A stretch of 59,421 nucleotides of DNA from an uncultured Lachnospiraceae bacterium (lineage in GTDB: Bacteria > Bacillota > Clostridia > Lachnospirales > Lachnospiraceae): assembly GCA_910585205.1 (NCBI GenBank), contig CAJUCC010000020.1, forward strand, positions 1 through 59,421. Reading direction: 5' to 3'. Positions 1 through 8,197 of the stretch are shown piece by piece. Positions within the stretch are counted from its first letter, which is position 1. Every line of letters begins with the position of its first letter. Under the pieces are notes generated by a model. It made no database searches. It saw only the letters and a list, made by a program, of their open reading frames with translations, and was not told the DNA's origin. The position numbers and the translations under genes are program-made.

Positions 1-2
1 AG

Positions 3-1868
3 ACCTTTACCATGGCAAATGTGATCGCACAGCTTAACAAGCCGACTTTGGTAATAGCGCACAATAAGACATTGGCGGCTCAGCTCTATGGTGAGTTCAA
101 AGAGTATTTTCCGAGTAACGCAGTGGAATATTTTGTGTCCTACTATGATTATTACCAGCCGGAGGCCTATGTGCCGAGTACGGACACTTATATTGCAAAA
201 GACTCCTCGATCAATGACGAGATCGAAAAACTCCGGCTTTCCGCCACGGCGTCGCTGACGGAACGGCGGGACGTGGTGGTGGTTGCCAGCGTATCGTGTA
301 TTTACGGTCTGGGAAGCCCGGACGACTATCAGGCGATGGTTGTGTCGCTGCGGCCCGGTATGGTGAAGGATCGCGATGCCGTGATTCATGAACTGATTAA
401 TATACAATATAACCGCAATGATATGGAAATCGGCCGGTGCAATTTCCGTGTGCGGGGCGATGTCCTGGAGGTATACCCGGCCCAGGGCGGCGATTATCTG
501 ATCCGGATTGAATTTTTCGGAGACGAGATTGACCGGATTGCGGAAGTGGAGATTTTGTCCGGCAAAGTGCATGCATATCTGGAGCATATTGCTATTTTCC
601 CGGCTTCTCACTATGTGGTGCCGCAGGATAAAATTAACCGGGGATGCGAAACCATCGAAAAAGAGCTGGGCGAGCGGGTGCGCTATTTCAAAGGAGAGGA
701 CAAGCTGCTGGAGGCGCAGCGGATTGCCGAGCGCACCAACTTTGATATAGAAATGCTGCGGGAGACCGGATTTTGTTCCGGCATTGAGAACTATTCCCGA
801 CACCTGAGCGGGCAGCAGCCCGGCGTCACGCCCATGACATTGATGGATTATTTTAAAGACGATTATCTGATTATCATTGACGAGTCTCATATGACAATCC
901 CGCAGATCGGCGCCATGTATGCAGGGGACCGTTCGAGAAAGACGACACTTGTGGATTACGGCTTTCGTCTTCCGTCCGCACTCGACAACCGGCCGCTCAA
1001 CTTTTCGGAGTTTGAAGATCATATCGATCAAATGCTGTTTGTATCGGCAACCCCGGCAGCATATGAAGCGGATCATGAGTTGCTGCGGACAGAGCAGATT
1101 ATCCGGCCGACGGGACTGCTCGACCCTGAGATTTCCGTGCGGCCGGTGGAAGGCCAGATCGACGATCTGATCGCCGAAGTCAAGCGGGAAATTGCCGGAA
1201 AAAATAAAGTGCTGATAACGACACTGACAAAGCGGATGGCAGAAGATCTGACGGAATATATGCGGGAAGTGGGAATCCGCATCCGCTATCTGCATTCGGA
1301 CATCGACACGCTCCAGCGGGCGGAGATTATCCGCGATATGCGTCTGGATGTCTTTGATGTTCTGGTCGGAATCAATCTGCTGCGGGAAGGACTGGACATT
1401 CCGGAAATATCGCTGGTAGCCATTCTGGATGCGGACAAAGAGGGATTTCTGCGGTCGGAAACATCGCTGATACAGACTGTGGGGCGGGCGGCCCGAAATG
1501 CGGAAGGGCGCGTTATCATGTATGCAGATATGATAACGGACTCCATGCGGGCGGCCATTGACGAAACCGGCAGGCGGCGGGAGATTCAGCAGAAATATAA
1601 CGATGCCAATGGCATTACGCCGCAGACGATCAAAAAGGCCGTGCGTGCGCTGATTAGTATTTCCAAAGCGGTGGCAAAGGAAGAGGCGGCTTTTGAAAAA
1701 GATCCGGAATCGATGGATGCGGAAGAACTGGAAAAGCTTATCGCCTCCATCCAGAAAAAGATGAAAAAAGCGGCGGCGGATCTGGACTTCGAGACGGCAG
1801 CCGAACTGCGTGACAAGATGATAGAACTGAAGAAATATTTACTGGAATTGGAGAAAGACAATGCATGA
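3..1868 (+). CDS. uvrB: UvrB, excinuclease ABC subunit B (5' end outside window)
   Basis: DNA-damage recognition helicase-like subunit of the UvrABC nucleotide excision repair complex. The reading frame is open from base 3 (codons for T-F-T before the first ATG at 12), which matches the family sequence just after the Walker A loop, so about 40 N-terminal residues including the P-loop lie upstream of the window and the ATG at 12 is internal. Visible features are the beta-hairpin segment YFVSYYDYYQPEAY, the DEAD-like IIIDESH, the helicase motif VSATPAAYE, the C-terminal helicase motif QTVGRAARN, and a C-terminal UVR domain (about the last 45 residues) that binds UvrC. The stop overlaps the start of uvrA by 8 bases, so the two are translationally coupled. 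Identification is certain; only the start is missing. Confidence 0.97.
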   Translation, partial: TFTMANVIAQLNKPTLVIAHNKTLAAQLYGEFKEYFPSNAVEYFVSYYDYYQPEAYVPSTDTYIAKDSSINDEIEKLRLSATASLTERRDVVVVASVSCIYGLGSPDDYQAMVVSLRPGMVKDRDAVIHELINIQYNRNDMEIGRCNFRVRGDVLEVYPAQGGDYLIRIEFFGDEIDRIAEVEILSGKVHAYLEHIAIFPASHYVVPQDKINRGCETIEKELGERVRYFKGEDKLLEAQRIAERTNFDIEMLRETGFCSGIENYSRHLSGQQPGVTPMTLMDYFKDDYLIIIDESHMTIPQIGAMYAGDRSRKTTLVDYGFRLPSALDNRPLNFSEFEDHIDQMLFVSATPAAYEADHELLRTEQIIRPTGLLDPEISVRPVEGQIDDLIAEVKREIAGKNKVLITTLTKRMAEDLTEYMREVGIRIRYLHSDIDTLQRAEIIRDMRLDVFDVLVGINLLREGLDIPEISLVAILDADKEGFLRSETSLIQTVGRAARNAEGRVIMYADMITDSMRAAIDETGRRREIQQKYNDANGITPQTIKKAVRALISISKAVAKEEAAFEKDPESMDAEELEKLIASIQKKMKKAAADLDFETAAELRDKMIELKKYLLELEKDNA

Positions 1869-4713
1869 AAGCAAAAAGATGCGTCCCCGTGAGTTCATTA
1901 AAATCCGGGGCGCCAATGAACATAATCTGAAAGGGATTGATGTGGATATTCCCCGGAATGCGCTGGTTGTTCTGACAGGATTGTCAGGTTCCGGGAAATC
2001 GTCGCTTGCGTTTGACACCATATATGCGGAAGGGCAGAGGCGCTATATGGAATCGCTGTCTTCTTATGCCAGACAGTTTCTCGGGCAGATGGAAAAGCCG
2101 GATGTGGAAAAGATCGAAGGGCTTTCTCCTGCGATCTCGATCGATCAGAAATCGACCAACCGCAATCCGCGCTCCACTGTGGGGACGGTGACGGAAATCT
2201 ATGATTATTTTCGTCTTCTGTATGCCAGGATCGGGACACCGCACTGCTATAACTGCGGCAGGGAAATTCGAAAGCAGACGGTCGATCAGATGGTGGATCA
2301 GATTATGGCGCTGCCGGAGGGAAGCAAAATCCAGCTTCTGGCTCCGGTTGTGCGCGGGCGGAAGGGCGAACATGCCAAGGTGCTGGAGCGTGCGAAGCGG
2401 AGCGGTTACGTGCGGGTGCGGATCGACGGCAGTATGTATGAACTGACGGAAGAAATCAAACTGGATAAAAACATCAAACATTATATTGAAATTGTGGTGG
2501 ACAGACTGGTTGTAAAAGCCGGCATCGAAAGCCGACTGACGGATTCCGTGGAAAATGCGCTTGCGGTTTCCGAAGGGCTTCTACAGGCGGATGTGATCGG
2601 CGGACAGCCGTTGAATTTCAGTCAGAGTTTTTCCTGTCCGGACTGCGGTATCAGTATCGAGGAGATCGAACCGAGAAGCTTCTCCTTTAACAATCCGTTT
2701 GGCGCCTGTCCGCTCTGTTCCGGCCTCGGATATAAGATGGAGTTCGATGAAAAGCTGATGATTCCCGATGAAACGCTGAGTATCAGCCAGGGGGCGATTA
2801 CCGTGATGGGATGGCAGTCCTGCACGGACAGCGGCAGTTTTACCAACGCGGTATTGCAGGCGCTTGCCGGCGCATATCACTTCAGCCTTGACACACCGTT
2901 TGGAGAATATCCCGAGGACATACGGCATGTCCTGATTTACGGTACGGACGGCAGGGAAGTCAGTGTGCATTATAAGGGACAGCGTGGAGAGGGCGTTTAT
3001 CCGGTTGCTTTTGAGGGATTGATTAAAAATGTGGAACGCCGTTACCGGGAAACCGGTTCTGACACCATGAAACAGGAATATGAGACATTTATGCGCATTA
3101 CGCCCTGCAAAGAATGCAAAGGACAACGATTAAAGAAGGAGTCCCTTGCGGTAACGGTCTGCGATAAGAATATTTTTGAGATTACGTCGATGTCCGTCAG
3201 CGGTCTGCACGATTTTCTGAGCGGGATGCAGCTGACCGACACGCAGCAGATGATCGGCAGGCAGGTGCTGAAGGAGATCCGTGCAAGGGTAGGGTTTCTG
3301 GTGGATGTGGGTCTGGACTATCTGTCGCTGTCCCGGGCAACCGGAACACTGTCCGGCGGAGAGGCGCAGCGAATACGGCTGGCGACCCAGATCGGTTCGG
3401 GACTGGTGGGGGTCTGTTATATTCTCGATGAGCCGAGTATCGGGCTGCACCAGCGGGACAATGATAAACTGCTCGGCACATTGAAAAATCTGCGTGACCT
3501 GGGAAATACGCTGATTGTGGTGGAACACGATGAAGACACAATGCGCGAGGCGGATTATATTGTGGACATCGGTCCGGGTGCGGGTTCGCACGGCGGTGAA
3601 GTGGTGGCGTGCGGCACGGCGGAAGAAATCATGAAGATTCCGGCATCTGTCACCGGACAGTATCTGAGCGGCATTCGCAAAATTCCGATACCGGAGAGCC
3701 GGCGCAAACCGACCGGTTTTCTGACGGTGCGGAAAGCGGCGGAAAACAATCTGAAAAAGATCAACGTGAAAATTCCGATGGGAGTTATGACCTGTGTGAC
3801 GGGAGTGTCCGGTTCGGGAAAGAGTTCGCTTGTCAATGAGATTTTGTACAAGTCTCTTGCGCGTATGCTAAACCGTGCCAGGACAATTCCGGGACGCCAT
3901 GAGCGCATTGACGGTGTGGAGCAGCTTGACAAGGTTATCAATATCGACCAGTCTCCCATCGGGCGGACACCGCGTTCCAATCCTGCCACTTATACGGGAG
4001 TCTTTGACCTGATCCGTGATCTGTATGCCGGGACGCAGGACGCCCGCGCAAAGGGATACAAGAAAGGGCGTTTCAGCTTTAACGTTAAAGGCGGCCGGTG
4101 TGAAGCCTGCAGTGGAGACGGCATTATTAAAATCGAGATGCACTTTCTGCCCGATGTGTATGTGCCCTGTGAAGTCTGTGAGGGTAAACGCTACAACCGG
4201 GAGACATTGGAAGTGAAATATAAAGGCAAGAGCATCTATGATGTGCTGGATATGACCGTGGAGGAAGCGGTGACATTTTTTGAGCATGTTCCGTCTGTCC
4301 GCAATAAGATTCAGGCCTTGTACGATGTGGGGCTTTCCTATATTAAACTGGGCCAGCCGTCCACGACGCTGTCCGGCGGAGAGGCGCAGCGCATCAAACT
4401 GGCGACGGAGCTGAGCCGGCGCAGCACGGGGAGAACGATTTACATTCTCGATGAACCGACCACCGGCCTGCATTTTGCGGATGTACAGAAACTTGTGGAG
4501 ATTCTGCACCGTCTGACGGAGGGCGGGAATACGGTCGTTGTGATTGAGCACAATCTGGACGTGATTAAAACGGCGGATCATATCATTGACATCGGTCCGG
4601 AAGGCGGAGACCGGGGCGGCACGATTGTCGCGGAAGGAACACCGGAACAGGTTGCGCACAGTCCGTCCTCGTATACCGGTATTTATATTAGAAAAATGTT
4701 AGAAAAGGGCTAA
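1861..4713 (+). CDS. uvrA: UvrA, excinuclease ABC subunit A
   Basis: Damage-sensing ATPase of nucleotide excision repair; acts as a dimer and loads UvrB on DNA. At 950 residues it is full length for the family. Two ABC ATPase modules are visible: Walker A GLSGSGKSS near residue 40 and GVSGSGKSS near residue 647, with signature motifs LSGGEAQRI near 497 and 837. Zinc-binding CxxC pairs lie near residues 260-290 and 740-765. The ATG at 1861 is preceded by GGAG at a good distance inside the end of uvrB, so this start is preferred over the methionine at residue 7. A strong hairpin terminator follows at 4761, making uvrB-uvrA the end of a transcription unit. Regulation by LexA cannot be judged because the operon promoter is outside the window. 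Confidence 0.98.
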   Translation: MHESKKMRPREFIKIRGANEHNLKGIDVDIPRNALVVLTGLSGSGKSSLAFDTIYAEGQRRYMESLSSYARQFLGQMEKPDVEKIEGLSPAISIDQKSTNRNPRSTVGTVTEIYDYFRLLYARIGTPHCYNCGREIRKQTVDQMVDQIMALPEGSKIQLLAPVVRGRKGEHAKVLERAKRSGYVRVRIDGSMYELTEEIKLDKNIKHYIEIVVDRLVVKAGIESRLTDSVENALAVSEGLLQADVIGGQPLNFSQSFSCPDCGISIEEIEPRSFSFNNPFGACPLCSGLGYKMEFDEKLMIPDETLSISQGAITVMGWQSCTDSGSFTNAVLQALAGAYHFSLDTPFGEYPEDIRHVLIYGTDGREVSVHYKGQRGEGVYPVAFEGLIKNVERRYRETGSDTMKQEYETFMRITPCKECKGQRLKKESLAVTVCDKNIFEITSMSVSGLHDFLSGMQLTDTQQMIGRQVLKEIRARVGFLVDVGLDYLSLSRATGTLSGGEAQRIRLATQIGSGLVGVCYILDEPSIGLHQRDNDKLLGTLKNLRDLGNTLIVVEHDEDTMREADYIVDIGPGAGSHGGEVVACGTAEEIMKIPASVTGQYLSGIRKIPIPESRRKPTGFLTVRKAAENNLKKINVKIPMGVMTCVTGVSGSGKSSLVNEILYKSLARMLNRARTIPGRHERIDGVEQLDKVINIDQSPIGRTPRSNPATYTGVFDLIRDLYAGTQDARAKGYKKGRFSFNVKGGRCEACSGDGIIKIEMHFLPDVYVPCEVCEGKRYNRETLEVKYKGKSIYDVLDMTVEEAVTFFEHVPSVRNKIQALYDVGLSYIKLGQPSTTLSGGEAQRIKLATELSRRSTGRTIYILDEPTTGLHFADVQKLVEILHRLTEGGNTVVVIEHNLDVIKTADHIIDIGPEGGDRGGTIVAEGTPEQVAHSPSSYTGIYIRKMLEKG

Positions 4714-4760
4714 AGTTTTCGGCAAAGCGGTACGATATAAGAGATAAGGAATGCATGGAT

Positions 4761-4810
4761 GCAGTTAATAACAGAAGGATCTGTTTTATTAACTGCGTTC
4801 TTTAATTTTT
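4761..4810 (+). terminator. Intrinsic terminator after uvrA
   Basis: An 11-bp perfect stem (4761-4771 with 4786-4796), extended inward by a 4-bp stem with a short loop, is followed by a T-rich run from 4798 to 4810. It sits 48 bases after the uvrA stop and separates the repair genes from mbl. Confidence 0.85.
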
Positions 4811-4831
4811 TGTAAATTTTTGTAAAACTCT

Positions 4832-4859
4832 TTGAAAATGCGTTGTCTTAGGTTATAAT
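4832..4859 (+). promoter_or_regulatory. Sigma-A-type promoter for mbl-flhO-flhP
   Basis: TTGAAA at 4832-4837 and a perfect TATAAT at 4854-4859 are separated by 16 bases. The predicted start near 4866 lies about 75 bases before the mbl start codon. It is downstream of the uvrA terminator, so mbl and the flagellar rod genes can be transcribed independently of repair genes by the vegetative sigma factor. Confidence 0.75.
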
Positions 4860-4939
4860 GTAGTTCACGCGATTATGATTAAATTACAAACATTTGGAAA
4901 ACATTATGATAGATGACCATTAGAAAGGGGTTCGGGTTT

Positions 4940-5935
4940 ATGCAGTTTACGGATATTGGAATTGATTTGGGAACGGCGAGTATCCTTGTTTATATAAGAG
5001 GGAAAGGTGTTGTATTGAAGGAGCCATCCGTTGTCGCATTTGACAGAGACACGGACAGGATTAAGGCGATCGGGGAAGACGCGAGACTGATGCTCGGCAG
5101 AACGCCGGGCAATATCGTGGCGGTACGGCCTTTGCGGCAGGGTGTTATTTCGGATTATACCGTTACGGAAAAGATGATGAAATATTTTATTCAGAAAGCA
5201 CTCGGCAAAAAAACATTCCGTAAACCCCGCATTGCCGTATGCGTTCCGAGCGGCGTCACCGAAGTGGAGAAAAAAGCCGTGGAAGACGCGACCTATCAGG
5301 CAGGGGCGCGTGAAGTTTCCATCATCGAGGAACCGATTGCCGCAGCGATTGGCGCAGGCATTGATATTTCCAAGCCGTGCGGCAATATGATCGTGGACAT
5401 CGGCGGCGGCACATCCGATATTGCGGTTATTTCACTGGGCGGTACGGTGGTCAGCGCGTCGATTAAGATTGCAGGTGACGACTTTGACGAAGCAATCGTT
5501 CGTTATATGCGTAAGAAACACAATCTGCTGATCGGAGAACGGACGGCAGAGGATTTGAAAATAAAGATCGGTTCCGCCTACAAGAGGCCGGAGGTGGATT
5601 ACATTGATGTGCGCGGCAGAAATCTGGTGACAGGTCTTCCGAAAACGATCAAAGTTTCCTCGGAGGAAACAGAGGAAGCGCTGAAAGAGACGACATCGCA
5701 GATTATCGAAACGATTCACAGCGTGCTGGAAAAGACACCGCCGGAACTGGCAGCGGATATTGCGGACAGAGGCATTGTCCTGACAGGCGGCGGCAGTCTG
5801 CTGCGCGGACTGGAAGATCTGATCGAGGCCAAAACCGGTATCAATACGATGACAGCGGAAGATCCGATGACGGCGGTTGCGGTCGGAACGGGAAAATATG
5901 TGGAATTTCTGGCCGGATACAGAGACGAGAACTGA
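4940..5935 (+). CDS. mbl: Mbl/MreB-type rod-shape actin
   Basis: Bacterial actin homologue that polymerises under the membrane and guides lateral wall synthesis. The phosphate-1 motif GIDLGTAS, phosphate-2 motif DIGGGTSDIAV and adenosine motif LTGGGSLLRGL are all present. The frame is open from 4913, but the ATG at 4940 is preceded by AAAGGGG at 9 bases and gives the family N-terminus, so 4940 is chosen (331 residues). The next genes encode FlhO/FlhP-type proteins, the same order as Bacillus subtilis mbl-flhO-flhP, which favours Mbl over MreB (MreB usually sits with mreC/mreD). Assignment to the MreB family is certain; the paralogue name rests on context. Confidence 0.9.
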   Translation: MQFTDIGIDLGTASILVYIRGKGVVLKEPSVVAFDRDTDRIKAIGEDARLMLGRTPGNIVAVRPLRQGVISDYTVTEKMMKYFIQKALGKKTFRKPRIAVCVPSGVTEVEKKAVEDATYQAGAREVSIIEEPIAAAIGAGIDISKPCGNMIVDIGGGTSDIAVISLGGTVVSASIKIAGDDFDEAIVRYMRKKHNLLIGERTAEDLKIKIGSAYKRPEVDYIDVRGRNLVTGLPKTIKVSSEETEEALKETTSQIIETIHSVLEKTPPELAADIADRGIVLTGGGSLLRGLEDLIEAKTGINTMTAEDPMTAVAVGTGKYVEFLAGYRDEN

Positions 5936-5959
5936 GTACGGTAAAACAGGAGGCGGAGG

Positions 5960-6736
5960 ATGCTAAAAGGGTTATATACGGCATATACCGGAATGGTAAA
6001 CGAACAGCACAGGATGGACACACTGACAAACAATCTTGCCAATAGTGCGACCGTCGGCTTTAAAAAAGAAGGTGCGACTTCGGAGGCGTTCAGGGATGTG
6101 CTCGCCTATAAGATCAAGGACAGATCGGAAACGCCCAATCTGGCGCGTCGGCTTGGCGCCATGAGTATGGGAGTGAAAATAGGGGAAAATTATACGGATT
6201 ATACGGAAGGGCCTTTGCATGAGACGGGCAATACTTATGACCTGGCAATCACCGGGCCGGGATTTTTTGCCATAGAGTTTACAAACAAAGCAGGCGTCAC
6301 TTCCACAAAATATACGAGAGACGGCAATTTCACACTGACAGAGGAAGGCTATCTTGTGACGAAGGATGGAGACTTCGTACTGGATGAAGACGGAGAACGG
6401 ATCGAGCTGGATCCGCTGCTTTCATCCGAGATACTGGAGAATGGCGCTGTTTATCAGGACGGCAGTCTTGTGGCGACGATCGGCGTTACGGACTTTGAGG
6501 ACTATAACTATCTGGAGCATTACGGGGAAACGCTTTTTCAGCCTGTGGACGGCGCAACGGAACAGGATGCGGAGGGACAGATCATTTCCGGCTATCTGGA
6601 ACATTCCAATGTTCAGGTTGTGAAGGAAATGGTGGAGATGATTAATGTATCGAGAGCGTATGAGACGAACCAGAAGATTGTACAGACATATGATACTTCA
6701 CTGGAGATTGCGGTAAATCAGCTTGGTAAATTATAA
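5960..6736 (+). CDS. flhO: Flagellar hook-basal body protein, FlhO/FlgF-FlgG type
   Basis: Rod or hook-rod junction protein of the flagellar axial structure, exported through the flagellar type III apparatus. The N-terminus has the conserved rod-domain pattern LTNNLANSATVGFKKEG (about residues 21-37) and the C-terminus has the matching coiled-coil segment SNVQVVKEMVEMINVSRAYE ahead of the final NQLGKL. At 258 residues it is of usual size for FlgF/FlgG proteins. A strong AGGAGG site precedes the ATG, 24 bases after mbl. Paired with the next gene it reproduces the Bacillus flhO-flhP arrangement. Whether it is functionally FlgF or FlgG cannot be decided from sequence alone. Confidence 0.88.
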   Translation: MLKGLYTAYTGMVNEQHRMDTLTNNLANSATVGFKKEGATSEAFRDVLAYKIKDRSETPNLARRLGAMSMGVKIGENYTDYTEGPLHETGNTYDLAITGPGFFAIEFTNKAGVTSTKYTRDGNFTLTEEGYLVTKDGDFVLDEDGERIELDPLLSSEILENGAVYQDGSLVATIGVTDFEDYNYLEHYGETLFQPVDGATEQDAEGQIISGYLEHSNVQVVKEMVEMINVSRAYETNQKIVQTYDTSLEIAVNQLGKL

Positions 6737-6764
6737 TGGCGGACGGCGTCGGGGAGGAAAATAA

Positions 6765-7583
6765 ATGGTAAGATCGTTATGGTCTGCTGCAACCGGTATG
6801 ATTGCACAGCAGACAAACATTGATACAATCGCAAATAACCTTGCAAACGTAAATACGACCGGATATAAGACGGAAGTGGCAAATTTTAAATCACTTCTGT
6901 ATCAGACGCTGCAGACCAAAACCACAACCGCCAATGGCGAAAACAAACCGGTGGGCGCGCAGGTCGGTCTGGGTGTGCGCAATTCTTCTATCAGTTCGAT
7001 ATTCGGCCAGGGCGCATTTCAGGATTCTGAGAGTACAACCGACTTCGCAATCAGCGGAAAGGGCCTGTTTGCGGTAATGGGGGACGACGGAAATACATAT
7101 TACACGAGGAACGGTAATTTCTTTCTGAGTACAAATGACGGCGGCGGACTCACACTCTGTACTTCGGACGGCTATCCGGTACTGAGCACGACCGGCAGAG
7201 AGATCAGCTTTAACAGAAACTACACGGCCAGCAACCTGTCCGTATCCGAAGAAGGCGAGTTTTATTATCCCGATGAGGATAACAACCCGCAGCCGCTGGG
7301 CATTACGATCGGCTTATACCAGTTTAACAACCCGACCGGCCTGGATAAAATCGGTGGCAGCTACTACCGGGAGACAACGGCCAGCGGAGAACCCATCAAC
7401 GAAGCGAGAAGTACAAACATTGAAAAGAGCACCATTGTACAGGGCTATCTGGAGCGCTCCAATGTACAGGTTGTCGATGAGATGGTTAATATGATCGTGG
7501 CACAGCGTGCCTACGAAATGAACTCCAAGGCCATTACGACATCCGACGAAATGATGCAGCAAGCTAACAACTTGAAACGTTAA
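6765..7583 (+). CDS. flhP: Flagellar basal-body rod protein FlhP/FlgG type
   Basis: Second rod protein of the pair, 272 residues. It carries the N-terminal rod motif IANNLANVNTTGYKTE, a mid-domain resembling FlgG (ISGKGLFAVMGDDGNTYYTR begins it), and the C-terminal motif SNVQVVDEMVNMIVAQRAYE followed by NSKAITTSDEM, close to FlgG of the distal rod. An AGGAAA site lies 6 bases upstream. It is cotranscribed with mbl and the preceding gene (28-base gap). Symbol follows the Bacillus order; FlgG would be an equally good functional name. Confidence 0.88.
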   Translation: MVRSLWSAATGMIAQQTNIDTIANNLANVNTTGYKTEVANFKSLLYQTLQTKTTTANGENKPVGAQVGLGVRNSSISSIFGQGAFQDSESTTDFAISGKGLFAVMGDDGNTYYTRNGNFFLSTNDGGGLTLCTSDGYPVLSTTGREISFNRNYTASNLSVSEEGEFYYPDEDNNPQPLGITIGLYQFNNPTGLDKIGGSYYRETTASGEPINEARSTNIEKSTIVQGYLERSNVQVVDEMVNMIVAQRAYEMNSKAITTSDEMMQQANNLKR

Positions 7584-7740
7584 GCCATGCGCAGACAGCG
7601 GAGAACAGACCGACTGGGTACAGTCGGGGCTGTGAAACGATGTCTGCATAGGGCGTAGCCCACAGCGAGGGAATCGCAGATTGCCGAGGTGTGCATGGCG
7701 CATGTGTGGCGTGTGAGAATGCGTAAGGCATGCGCAGCGT
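7584..7740 (+). other. Structured intergenic region between flhP and the rod-binding gene
   Basis: This 190-base gap has no credible ORF but many inverted repeats. GCAGACA (7591-7597) pairs perfectly with TGTCTGC (7641-7647), enclosing the hairpin CGACTG-GGTA-CAGTCG (7611-7626). A small GGGC/GCCC hairpin lies at 7651-7661. GCGCATG (7698-7704) can pair with CATGCGC at 7729-7735 or with the identical CATGCGC at 7586-7592, which overlaps the first stem by two bases. The region would be transcribed within the flagellar operon. It could be a structured leader for the downstream gene, an RNA-processing element, or a short repeat element. No known RNA family is recognised. Confidence 0.5.
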
Positions 7741-7774
7741 AAAGAATAAACAAATCAGAGGGAGGGAGTCATAA

Positions 7775-8128
7775 ATGGCGACAGATTTAACCGGACTCAG
7801 TTCCATCTATACCGATTACAGGCAGACATATGCCAATAACGAGCGTCTGGAAAAGATGAAGGCGGACTGGGAGGAAAAGAATAAGGGCACCGAAGACGAG
7901 CAGCTTATGGATGCCTGCAAGCAGTTTGAGTCGTATTTTGTGGAACAGATGTTTAAAGAGATGATGAAGACTGTCCCGGATACGGAATACAGCTTTAAGG
8001 CGACCGGAACAATGGTGGACTATTATAAGGACAATATGGTGCAGGAGATCGCATCCATGTCAACGGAGACCGGCGGGCTTGGCCTGGCACAGATGTTGTA
8101 TGAACAGATGAAGATTAATTATACGTAA
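7775..8128 (+). CDS. Flagellar rod-binding protein, FlgJ N-terminal domain type
   Basis: Small protein (117 residues) matching the rod-binding domain that caps or scaffolds the growing flagellar rod (FlgJ N-terminal domain, often called FlgJ or rod-binding protein in Firmicutes). Diagnostic segments are ACKQFESYFVEQMFKEMMKT and the C-terminal GLGLAQMLYEQM. The muramidase domain found in proteobacterial FlgJ is absent, as usual in Clostridia. A strong GGAGGGAG site precedes the ATG. It ends the flagellar group: a strong hairpin follows at 8150. The gene is separated from flhP by the structured gap described above. Confidence 0.85.
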   Translation: MATDLTGLSSIYTDYRQTYANNERLEKMKADWEEKNKGTEDEQLMDACKQFESYFVEQMFKEMMKTVPDTEYSFKATGTMVDYYKDNMVQEIASMSTETGGLGLAQMLYEQMKINYT

Positions 8129-8149
8129 CATAAAAGACAAAAAGCCGTG

Positions 8150-8182
8150 GGGGCTGCTTTTTCAAGCAGCCCCTGTTTGTGG
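8150..8182 (+). terminator. Hairpin terminator after the flagellar group
   Basis: GGGGCTGCTT (8150-8159) pairs perfectly with AAGCAGCCCC (8164-8173) around a TTTC loop, followed by a T/G-rich tail. It lies 21 bases after the stop of the rod-binding gene. It also covers the ATG-proximal part of the longest frame for recD2, arguing against a start at 8147. Confidence 0.7.
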
Positions 8183-8197
8183 TTTGAGGACAGAGAC

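Noticed and set aside
8147..8197. Longer recD2 reading frame starting at 8147
   Set aside because: The first codons fall in a strong terminator hairpin (8150-8173), and the ATG at 8198 gives the family start with a ribosome site.
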